NCBI GenBank assembly: GCA_045637805.1
Contig: JAZUAE010000014.1
Span: forward strand, 73,476-137,475
Source: CAKVLG01 sp045637805
GTDB taxonomy: Bacteria > Bacillota > Clostridia > Christensenellales > UBA1242
Direction of reading: 5' to 3'
Length of the DNA: 64,000 nt
Part shown: piece by piece, positions 30,391 to 39,100 of the stretch
Layout of the letters: the number at the start of each line of letters is the position of its first letter
Position numbering within the stretch: the stretch's first letter is position 1
The notes under the pieces: model-generated
What the model was told of the DNA's origin: nothing
Database searches by the model: none
The model's input: only the letters and a program-made list of their open reading frames with translations
Made by a program: the position numbers and the translations under genes

Positions 30391-31125
30391 TTATTTAGAA
30401 AGTAGGTATTTGTAATATTTAATATAGGCATTTTGAGTTTTTTGATTTCTAGACGAGGTTAAAATTATTGTATTTCCAGTTCCGATAGGGGAATTGTTTA
30501 AAACTAAACGTATTTGTTTAGACACTCCGTCAATACTATCAAAAATGGGCAGTTTAAGCACTTTTAATTTTTCTACAATAAAATTGTAGTGTGTACAACC
30601 AAGAACGATGGCGTCTGCGTTTTTATCCTTAATTTTGGATAGTATTTGGTCTAGGTTGATATCTTTGTTTTGTTGCAATGAATTTTCTATTAAAGTGGCT
30701 AAATTATTGCAAGAAATAGTAAAACAACTATCATTAGTTAATTTTTGATATCTAATAGTTTTTTCGGTAGATGGAGTTACAAGAATAGCAATTTTTTTAT
30801 AATTTAAAGATGATGGTGATTTTATATTTGGTTCAGTTCCTATTATTGGTATAGTTGTTTTTTTACGCAATGAGTTTATTGCTGACGCTGTTGCCGTGTT
30901 GCAAGCTAAAACTAAACAAACGATATTATAACAGTTTTGAAACCTATTAAGGATTGATAATATATAGTTTTCAATCTCTTGTGGTGATTTGTTACCGTAG
31001 GGGATATTTTTATCATCTGCAATATAAAGGAAGTTTGCTTTAGGGCAAAACTTTCTACTTTTTGCTAATATGTGCAGTCCACCGAGACCGCTATCTATAA
31101 ATAAACAATAAGATTTTTTCTTCAT
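30391..31125 (-). CDS. murI: Glutamate racemase
   Basis: Makes D-glutamate for peptidoglycan. 244 residues with FIDSGLGGL (Asp11), the catalytic cysteines Cys75 (ACNTATA) and Cys177 (LGCTHY), and PYGNK. Slightly shorter than the usual ~260 residues. The ATG has no clear ribosome site; minus-strand TAGAAT ends five bases before it, with a TTATCA 18 bases further up, so this may be another leaderless message. Confidence 0.93.
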   Translation of the reverse strand: MKKKSYCLFIDSGLGGLHILAKSRKFCPKANFLYIADDKNIPYGNKSPQEIENYILSILNRFQNCYNIVCLVLACNTATASAINSLRKKTTIPIIGTEPNIKSPSSLNYKKIAILVTPSTEKTIRYQKLTNDSCFTISCNNLATLIENSLQQNKDINLDQILSKIKDKNADAIVLGCTHYNFIVEKLKVLKLPIFDSIDGVSKQIRLVLNNSPIGTGNTIILTSSRNQKTQNAYIKYYKYLLSK

Positions 31126-31161
31126 AGTTCATTCTATGAGGAAATTCTAAAAAATGATAAA

Positions 31162-31192
31162 AAATAAAAGCACTATATACGTGCTTTTATTT
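31162..31192. terminator. Terminator of the surface-protein gene
   Basis: AAATAAAAGCAC (31162-31173) / GTGCTTTTATTT (31181-31192), loop TATATAC, with a T run on the minus strand. Confidence 0.8.
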
Positions 31193-32803
31193 TTATCTAA
31201 CCTTAACTTTTCGTCTAGTAAAGAATATGAATAATGATAATATTGCGAGTGTTGCAGCACCAACAGCGATCAAAGCGATGGTTGCGGCATTCATCTTTGT
31301 ATTGATTTTAAATGAACGAGTTACAACATTTCCCATTTCATCAGTGATTTTAACATAGTAAGTGCCTGCTGAATTGAAAGTAATTTTACCATCGTTTTGT
31401 CTATATTCAGGGGTGAGTTGTGAGCCATTAAATATTGTCTCAACTTTGATAGTTCCAGCACCATTAACTGTGAGAGTTACGTTGTCAGTAGTTGCAGCGT
31501 TATTTTCTATACCTGAGATTGAAGCTCTAGCATCAACGACTTGAATTATTGCTGTTGAGGTGTGAGATCCAAATATATAATTGCCATCTGAAATATAGTA
31601 TCTGTTTCTAACTAAACCCGATATATCTTTATCTTCAATTCGGTTAATATTAGATGAGGTATAAATTGTGCCATTTATAATCTCACCACTTTGTTGTATA
31701 TCTTTAAAGATGTAAAATTTTGTGGTATAACAATCTATTATATTGTTGTCTTTTTGTAAACTAACAGTGTAATCACCATGTTCAGTCAAAACGATTTTAT
31801 TATCAAGATCTTCTAAATCATTAATCGAGTAATAAGTTTGTTGATTATAGTGATTAGATCCTTCATTAAACGATTTTGTAATAACAAGTTGGTCAAATAA
31901 TTGTTTAATAGGATAGGTTAAATTGTTGAGAGATATTGTTATTGATTCATTCACGTATTCATAAGAGGTGACTGCGTCATGGCCGTTATGAAATGTTCCA
32001 GTGGATAAAATGTCACCCGACTCTGTTGTAATGCTTAAGTAAAATTTTGAAAGACCAACGTAAAATTTTTCTTGCGAGTCTTCGTCTGGATTGATATTGA
32101 ATGAATATTTTAAATAATTTGCTTTTGAGGAGCCTGTAAAATATGAGCCATCAAAAATTTCTATTGTATATGGACCAGCTGCTATTAGTGGTAATACATT
32201 GTCGGTTAAAGTGAATTCTGAGTCGTTTGATTTAAAATTTGTTCCATTGTATACTATATCGAATTTTTGTCCATTATAGTTCATATTTATGTAGAGTGGG
32301 GATTCTACGCTTGCAATGTCATCATTAAATTTTATATTCATATTGTTATATGAAGAGTTGTGTACTGGTGAATACATATTGTTCCAAGAAGCAACACTTG
32401 CGCTGTTAAAGTTTATTTTTGTTTGAACAATGTATATAGTTTTAAAGGATATAGTTAATGCAATGCGTTCTCCATTTCCAGTATATTCTATATATGTGTA
32501 ATTACCACCTGATATATTGTTTGTTACGCCATTATATTTATATGTAACTGTAGTAATTGATGTGTTTGTTAGTGTTAAATTTGAGTTAATATAGAGAGTA
32601 TTGTTTTTTAAATCTGTTGTTGAATAAACATATCCATTGCTTGAAAGGATAACATTATCAAAAATGACAGTTGATTGAGTGGTTTCACTCTCTTCAGCAT
32701 AAGTTTTTTTAGTAATGCTTTGCATAGGTATAAATGCTGATGCATAAACGCATAAGCAGATAAAAGATATAACAACTAAAAACTTAGAAAATTTCTTTTT
32801 CAT
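31193..32803 (-). CDS. Surface protein with beta-sandwich domains and C-terminal membrane anchor
   Basis: 536 residues from the ATG at 32803, which has AAGGA before it (an upstream ATG at 32851 does not). N-terminal signal peptide, a long outer part made of beta-rich repeats (ITFNSAGTYYVKITDEMGNV and YTVSLQKDNN resemble bacterial Ig-like folds), one C-terminal helix (ALIAVGAATLAILSLFIFF) and a short basic tail. No LPXTG sorting motif and no enzymatic motif is visible. It has its own extended -10 promoter (TGTTAAAAT on the minus strand, 32823-32831) and lies directly after the VirD4-like gene on the same strand, so it could be an accessory of the secretion locus; this is only positional. Confidence 0.75.
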   Translation of the reverse strand: MKKKFSKFLVVISFICLCVYASAFIPMQSITKKTYAEESETTQSTVIFDNVILSSNGYVYSTTDLKNNTLYINSNLTLTNTSITTVTYKYNGVTNNISGGNYTYIEYTGNGERIALTISFKTIYIVQTKINFNSASVASWNNMYSPVHNSSYNNMNIKFNDDIASVESPLYINMNYNGQKFDIVYNGTNFKSNDSEFTLTDNVLPLIAAGPYTIEIFDGSYFTGSSKANYLKYSFNINPDEDSQEKFYVGLSKFYLSITTESGDILSTGTFHNGHDAVTSYEYVNESITISLNNLTYPIKQLFDQLVITKSFNEGSNHYNQQTYYSINDLEDLDNKIVLTEHGDYTVSLQKDNNIIDCYTTKFYIFKDIQQSGEIINGTIYTSSNINRIEDKDISGLVRNRYYISDGNYIFGSHTSTAIIQVVDARASISGIENNAATTDNVTLTVNGAGTIKVETIFNGSQLTPEYRQNDGKITFNSAGTYYVKITDEMGNVVTRSFKINTKMNAATIALIAVGAATLAILSLFIFFTRRKVKVR

Positions 32804-32920
32804 ATTTTTTTCCTTACAATGTATTTTAACATAAAAAATTTTTACACGCAAATGAATATAGGCTTATTATTATATAATTATTATTAAACATTTTATATTT
32901 ATACTCGAATTGATGCAACA

Positions 32921-32945
32921 AAAATACGCCAAACGGCGTATTTTT
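32921..32945. terminator. Terminator of the VirD4-like gene
   Basis: AAAATACGCC (32921-32930) / GGCGTATTTT (32935-32944), loop AAAC; it overlaps the stop codon of the coupling-protein gene. Confidence 0.8.
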
Positions 32946-34914
32946 ATTCATCATAATTTAATACAATGTTATTGCGTTTTCTAATGTCGTAGAAAACTCT
33001 TTCTTCATTCAAGCGTTGGCCAGGAATGAAAGGCGTTTCTATACAACCTATCTTATATATGTTTGTACATTTAAAGTATGGAGTAATTGTTGTTTTGATA
33101 GGGAATTTTTGGAATATTTTTGTATAGTTATCGCCGAGTGGTATTTTATCAAGGTCTGAAGGGTAAACAAGTGGAACTTGTTGTAAGCTAGTTGTTGTGC
33201 CTGATGAGTTGCCACTTTTGTCCTTGCCTTTACTTTCGTTGCTAGATGTAACTTCGATTGTGTATTGACCGAGCTCCTCAGAGAATTGTTTTCTTGTGTC
33301 AAGGTCAGGAGTACCCATATAAATAGTACATTTGCATTGACCACGAACGATAGATGCTACATCTTTTCCGTAGACTGTATCAAGCTGAGAATATGATTGT
33401 ATTGCCATATTTAAATATATCCATCTTGAACGAGCAACGGTTATAAGTTTGTCTAAATTTTGAAGTTTTGGCAAGTTGGCAAACTCGTCAAGCAAATATA
33501 CCATAGGGCGTTTTAAATGAGCCATGTGGTCACTTGTAATCTTTTCATTCTTACGAGCCTTGTCAACGAGTTCTTTATATGCTTGGTTAATACAAAGAGA
33601 TGCTAAGCTATATCTTGTAATCTTTTCATCAGGTATTTTAATAAAGAATGCTGTAGGCTTTTCGTCCATTTCTGAAAATTTGATATCGTTTTTGCTTGTT
33701 AAGTAACAAATGGCGTTATCTGAGAACATCGAAAGCATTGTTGAAAGTGACGACATATAACCATCTCTAGTTTGTTTTGCATTAGTTTGTGTAATATTCG
33801 CAGAAAGTTGGCGAGTAGGAGATAATGGGCTTCTACCATTAAAGTATTGTTTAACAACCTCAAAGTCATCTTCTTTATTCATTGCAATTTTATATGCGTT
33901 ATAGAAATTGTATTTTTCACGGGTCATTCCAAGAGCTTCGTTATCACTATCTTCAAGCATGGCAATAAGCACAGCATGGAAATAGTCCTGAGCACCTTGT
34001 TCCCATGAACGTGATTGACCATCTGATACAGGACAGATAGCTGTACAAATATCAGTAATATCGTCAAGGCAGCCATCGCGAATTTTTGTTTTGTTTACCT
34101 CAACTTCGTTTAATGCGTCGCGAAGGGAAGAGAATGCTTTGCCATCAAATTCGTACCATTCGCTATTGTCTACTTGTCCAACAATGATAAAATCATAGTT
34201 TGAAACAGGGTCGTTTGTGTGTTTTAATATCTCGGTTTCAAGGTTTCTTGCTCTTTGCCATCTATCATAAATAGGTTCTAATGGGTTCCAGTGTTTACTA
34301 TTATAAGGATCGGCGAGGTCGAGCAGTACAATTTCATAACCACTATCTTTTAATTTTTGGCTATGATGAGCATAAAGTTCACCCTTTGTGTCTGTTACAA
34401 AGAATGAAGGTTTGTTTTTTTGTTCTGATAATATTTGGAGTGATGGTTCAATGAAAGAAACTGTTTTACCTGTACCAGTAGCACCGACAATCAAGCAGTG
34501 GGAACCGCCAGGTACAAATCTTACTTTAATTTTTCCATTTTTAAGAATTGCACTGAATGGGACAGAACCTACAAGTGAAAGGTTTTTAACCTCATCAAAG
34601 TAAGCACTAACGAATTCTTTATCCATTTCTTTTTCGGTCATAAAGCGTTGATTTTCCATTTTTTCTTTACCCTTAAGCTTGCTGCTTTTTTTAGGGCTAT
34701 ATGTTGCGACAAGTAGTATAAAAGAAACTGCAAACACAATCATTGCGTAAGTTAAGCTATTTTTTGTAAATAAATTTTCTATTACAAGTGTAATAGTAAT
34801 ACTTTCGCCTGATAAAAGAACTGCAAGAAAGCCGCCTAAAACCAAACTGCATAGGATGGCGATTATGCCATAAATTAAATATTTTACAAATTTGTTTGAT
34901 GTCTTTTCACCCAT
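32944..34914 (-). CDS. VirD4/TraG-type coupling ATPase
   Basis: 656 residues. Two N-terminal membrane helices (about 11-34 and 55-71), then the hexameric ATPase: Walker A GATGTGKT (144-151), DTKGELYAHHSQKL, and Walker B VYLLDEFANLPKL (472-484), followed by SRWIYLNMAIQSYSQLDTVYG and GQCKCTIYMGTPD, typical of the TraG/VirD4 family. Such proteins bring substrates (relaxosome DNA or proteins) to a type IV secretion channel. The all-alpha region that selects substrates lies about 210-350 and carries no motif I recognise. It is divergent from the pilin/VirB genes, with its own extended -10 (TGATATAAT) and AGAGG. No relaxase gene is nearby. Confidence 0.93.
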   Translation of the reverse strand: MGEKTSNKFVKYLIYGIIAILCSLVLGGFLAVLLSGESITITLVIENLFTKNSLTYAMIVFAVSFILLVATYSPKKSSKLKGKEKMENQRFMTEKEMDKEFVSAYFDEVKNLSLVGSVPFSAILKNGKIKVRFVPGGSHCLIVGATGTGKTVSFIEPSLQILSEQKNKPSFFVTDTKGELYAHHSQKLKDSGYEIVLLDLADPYNSKHWNPLEPIYDRWQRARNLETEILKHTNDPVSNYDFIIVGQVDNSEWYEFDGKAFSSLRDALNEVEVNKTKIRDGCLDDITDICTAICPVSDGQSRSWEQGAQDYFHAVLIAMLEDSDNEALGMTREKYNFYNAYKIAMNKEDDFEVVKQYFNGRSPLSPTRQLSANITQTNAKQTRDGYMSSLSTMLSMFSDNAICYLTSKNDIKFSEMDEKPTAFFIKIPDEKITRYSLASLCINQAYKELVDKARKNEKITSDHMAHLKRPMVYLLDEFANLPKLQNLDKLITVARSRWIYLNMAIQSYSQLDTVYGKDVASIVRGQCKCTIYMGTPDLDTRKQFSEELGQYTIEVTSSNESKGKDKSGNSSGTTTSLQQVPLVYPSDLDKIPLGDNYTKIFQKFPIKTTITPYFKCTNIYKIGCIETPFIPGQRLNEERVFYDIRKRNNIVLNYDE

Positions 34915-35013
34915 AATTTTACCTCTAATATAATGATAATTATATCAAATAAAATAGATATTAGCAAATAAAACATTGCCAAAAATGAAAAAAATAAAAA
35001 GACATAAATTTAG

Positions 35014-35042
35014 TTGCTTAAAATTTTTAGATATGATATTAT
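35014..35042 (+). promoter_or_regulatory. Promoter of the first pilin-like gene
   Basis: TTGCTT (35014-35019), 17-bp spacer, TATTAT (35037-35042) preceded by TGA (extended -10). Start codon at 35065. Confidence 0.65.
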
Positions 35043-35064
35043 CCTTTTAATAAAGGAGAAAAAT

Positions 35065-35343
35065 ATGACATTTCTAAATTTGATTTGTGGTGGTGAAGCG
35101 GTTGTAAATCCATTATATGATGCCATAACGACAATAGGTCCTATAATGATGAGTATAGTTGCACTTCTTGGTGTAATATATGGAATTATTCTTGGTACAA
35201 AGTATGCTCAAGCTTCAAAGTCGGAAGAAAAGGCTGCTCTTCAAAAGGCACTTATTAATGGTATAATTGGTTTTGTTGTTATTTTTGTACTGATAGTGAT
35301 TTTATATACTATTCGCGAACCTCTTGTTGTGTGGATGGGTTAA
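35065..35343 (+). CDS. VirB2-like pilin-type protein 1
   Basis: 92 residues with two hydrophobic helices (about 24-43 and 65-84) separated by a short charged loop (TKYAQASKSEEKAALQKALIN). This is the layout of VirB2/TrbC-type pilins and of the pilin-like conjugal transfer proteins of Gram-positive systems. AAAGGAG precedes the ATG; the frame could be extended to a TTG at 35014, but this lies in the -35 box. No cleavable signal peptide is obvious. Similar in sequence to the next gene. Confidence 0.8.
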   Translation: MTFLNLICGGEAVVNPLYDAITTIGPIMMSIVALLGVIYGIILGTKYAQASKSEEKAALQKALINGIIGFVVIFVLIVILYTIREPLVVWMG

Positions 35344-35370
35344 AAATTTTAAAAATATTACAAAAATCGT

Positions 35371-35400
35371 TTGGAGATTTTTGTTCGATTGTGTTATTAT
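35371..35400 (+). promoter_or_regulatory. Promoter of the second pilin-like gene
   Basis: TTGGAG (35371-35376), 18-bp spacer, TATTAT (35395-35400) preceded by TGT. A weak A/T stem just upstream (35360-35368 with 35376-35384) could end the first pilin transcript. Confidence 0.55.
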
Positions 35401-35458
35401 GAGTCTAGTAGAAATAATGCTTTGAAAAAAGTGTTAAATATAAATGGAGGGGAAAGAT

Positions 35459-35785
35459 ATGTTATTTAAGTTCGCTCAAATGGTAATGGGTGCTGCTGAT
35501 AGTTCATCAAATGTATCATCACTTGTAAACTCAGCTTATAGTAAATTTAAAGAAATTTTCAATATTATATTACCTATCGTACTTAGTGTTGTAGCACTTC
35601 TTGGTGTTATCTTCGGTATCAAGCTTGGTGTAACTTTTGCTAAAGCTGAAGATTCATCAGCTAGAGACGAAGCTAAAAAACAACTTGTTAACTTTGTTAT
35701 CGGTATTGCGGTTGCTTTAGTTATCGGTCTTGTATTGCTTACACTTGTTGGAACAGATGCATTAAAGAATCTTTTCAAAGCTTAA
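35459..35785 (+). CDS. VirB2-like pilin-type protein 2
   Basis: 108 residues, same two-helix plan as protein 1. The paired segments VVALLGVIFGIKLGVTFAKA and IVALLGVIYGIILGTKYAQA show that the two are paralogs; this one has a longer Ser-rich N-terminus (GAADSSSNVSSLVNSAYSKF). GGAGGGG precedes the ATG at 35459; an in-frame ATG at 35444 overlaps it. Followed at once by a strong terminator, so it is expressed as a single short message, suiting a protein needed in many copies such as a pilus or channel subunit. Confidence 0.82.
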   Translation: MLFKFAQMVMGAADSSSNVSSLVNSAYSKFKEIFNIILPIVLSVVALLGVIFGIKLGVTFAKAEDSSARDEAKKQLVNFVIGIAVALVIGLVLLTLVGTDALKNLFKA

Positions 35786-35795
35786 TAAAGTGTAA

Positions 35796-35825
35796 AAAAT
35801 CCGCCTCGAAAGAGGTGGTTTTTTA
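35796..35825 (+). terminator. Terminator after the second pilin-like gene
   Basis: CCGCCTC (35801-35807), GAAA tetraloop, GAGGTGG (35812-35818), extended by A/T pairs and followed by TTTTTTAT. Confidence 0.85.
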
Positions 35826-36148
35826 TTGCTTAAAAATTAAACAATTTTGTATAAATTTTGCAAAAAAACAATATAAATATACAATTTAACAAAAAAATAT
35901 TGAATAGGATAAAACGATTATTGAAAGGGTGTTTTTTGTATAGTTTTGGATATGTAATTTGTTATAAAAAAATTAATTTTTTTTGAAAAAAACGTGCTTT
36001 TTGTTTGGTGAAAAATATTTATTATGTTAATATATATTTATATATTAAATTAAAAGGGCGTATTTTGTCTAATTAACGAATGTTGTGTAAATTAAATTAA
36101 ATAATACAAATACTACTTACAAAGCGAAGAAGTAAAAGGGGAAAACAA
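35826..36148 (+). other. Long AT-rich region and leader before the first giant gene
   Basis: About 320 bases with no gene. It contains poly-A/T blocks (35975-36000), and a promoter TTGGTG (36005-36010), 17 bp, TAATAT (36028-36033) with TGT before the -10. That would give an untranslated leader of about 110 bases with AAATTAAATTAAAT repeats before the GGGG ribosome site. No riboswitch structure is recognised. Confidence 0.5.
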
Positions 36149-39100
36149 ATGTTTAAAATAAGTATTTTAAATAAACTCATATCAATTCTTGGTGTATCAA
36201 CGATTAGTGCTGATAGGACATACGATTGGTGGACTCCACTAAAGCAGGGTGCTTTTAAAGCACTTGTTACAATCTTTGATCTCTTGGTGAATGCTGCGTA
36301 TTATGTTCTTAAATTTATTCTAAACATAGTCGACCTTCTTCAATATTTTGTAAAAAGACTTGTTGGATTAGATTTTTGGGGAACCGAACTGGTTAATGAT
36401 CCAAATGTGAGCTACCTTGACCATGATATTGTTTTTAGGTTTATTAAAAACGATACTGTTCAAAGAGTATTCACATATATGCTTGGCATTTTTGTTGTTT
36501 TACTTATTGTTTTTACAATTATTGCGATTATCAAAAGTGAATATTCTTATGCTACAGGCTCAGCGAAAGATAATTCAAAAAAGGGAATTGTTGGAAAATC
36601 ACTCAGAGCTATTTTAATGGTAATTCTAGTTCCGATACTTTTAATAGTTGGAATCATGGCGTCTAACGCCGTACTTCAAGGCATTGTAAATGCTTTCAAC
36701 TTAAATAGAGACATTACATTTGGTGGTCAAGTGTTTGTTGCTTCTTCTTATGGGGCAAACAAATACCGAAACTATGGAAATGGTGAATATAGACTGCCAA
36801 CATCAACAAGTATTGTTTTATACTATAGCACAGATGGTAGTGGGAATATTATTTCGAATACAATTAGTACGGAATATTCAAGAGATAAAAAATCAATAGA
36901 ATTTAATACATCTGTTCCTGATGTTAACCCAATGAATTATGGAAAGAAAAAGAAAGTTACGGGCTTTTCGTTTAAAAGACCATCTTCAAATGCTGCTAAT
37001 AATTCTTCAACCAAAAACAATCCTACATATTTCTGGAAAGCGTATCATGAAGGGCAATATGGTGAACAAGAACAGACAGTTCAGTATGAGATTCTTAAAT
37101 ATTATTTAAAAGACATCATGCATTATACAGATGTTAAAGAATACAAAGATGTGTCATTACATGATCTAGACGGTAGTCATGAACTAATTGGTTATATTTA
37201 CAATAGCTGGTTATTTAATGAGTATATGACTCAAGTTATGAGTTTTGAAGATTCAGTTGTTTCCACAAGGGTTGGCTTTACAAGTAGTTATGGTACGCGA
37301 TATGATTCAGCTTTAACATATAAAAACAATCAAGTTTGGGCAGAAAGATATGATGGTGGTGAGGAAGGATTTGTTGCTCTAAGAAGTGAATACAAAGTTA
37401 TGGGCGATTTTATGGACTTTATGGTAGAAAACAATCTTTCTTGCTCTATTGTTGATATAACAAATAATGAAATTGATTGGAGTAAAGTGCCAACAGAAAT
37501 CTCTAGGTATTATAACACACTCGATAATAAGATAAACCAGTTTATGGTTGAGTATGTTAATGAGGGATATGTTGTATATACACCAAGGTGGAATAAAGAG
37601 TCTGAACTTGAAGGTTCAATTTACATTATGTGTTATAAAGATATCAACACAAAAAAATATGTACCTGTACTTGCGAACACAGTGCAAGAGGTTCAGCTTG
37701 CAACTATAAACGGAGTGGCTGCTGGCACGGATACTTACAAATTTGAATCTGATAGCCTTGGTAGTAAATATACAGGATTTATTATTGCTCGCGGTGGATT
37801 TACTGGAGAGAATAAATCATTTGCGGATGCTGATTATCCAACATATATTTCTGCAACAACAACACTGAAAAACGAAAATGGTTTAATAGCAGAAGTGAAA
37901 CTTACTGATGCATACAAAGTAGATACAACATTTACGTACGCTGAATTTGATTTTATAAAAGTTATTGGTGGTGAGGGGTATTTACCAAATAGAATAGAGA
38001 CAAACGCGTTTATTGAGAAAATTGAAGATGACACAGAAATTCCAAATAAAGCAAATAGCTACTATTATTACTATCAATGGAAAGATGATCGCCCTCTAAC
38101 ATTAAAAGATGAAATAAACAATATAAATGAAACAGTTAAAGTAGGTGTTAATGGTAGAGAAAAACCATTTAAAGATGTGTTCTACTATGATCCTGATACG
38201 CCTGCAAATACTGCTGACGACATATCTTGGGAAGTAACAGGATATTCTTATGTGAATGAATATGGGAATAATGTTTATGGTTTTACAGCAGAAATAGATG
38301 GCTCTGTTCGCGGATTCTTACTTGAACATGACGCTGAAACAAATACTCTATCATTTATCAGATGTGATGATTTCTATTATGTATACTGGAACGATGAAGA
38401 TGGAGGATATTACTATTTATTTCAAGATGGGACTTTTCAACCAGACATTGATCCTTATACAAATGATAAAGGTGAAAAGGTTGATGTTGCCATTTTCAAC
38501 TTCTATAACATGACACTTGAAGGTGTTGAAGAAGATGATACTGACGTGAAAACTGCTACATATAGCGTTGAAGGGTTTGTATACAACTCTTCGTATGTTG
38601 CCAAACTTGCAATTTACAATCCAAGTGATCTTGGTGCTGCGGACTATATTGTCGATGGAAAGAATTACTATAACACGAATAGATTTTATGATACAGCATT
38701 AATTTTTGACAAAAAGTGCGATGGTTTCATTTATAAGATAGATTACTACAATTTCTATACTTTTAAAAATCTTAATGGAGAGATAAAAACATACAATTAT
38801 AAATCGTCAGATAATCCTAACACCATTGCTGATGAAAGAATAGAAAATGCTACACCTTTAAAATCGAAAACTGGAAGGGTTATGTTTAGCGATATTCGTC
38901 TTGAGAGATGGGAGAGTGGTTCAAATTACAAATTTCCAAAAACTATAACCTTTTCTGATCCGCATATTGTGTTCTATCTAGATAGTTCATTAAGTGCTGA
39001 AAGATTGTACAGTGAAGGGAAAATTAGTTTAGAAAATGGAGACTATGAGGCACTACTTGAAAAAGCTGCTGAATGGAATGAAACAAACTTTATTCCACTA

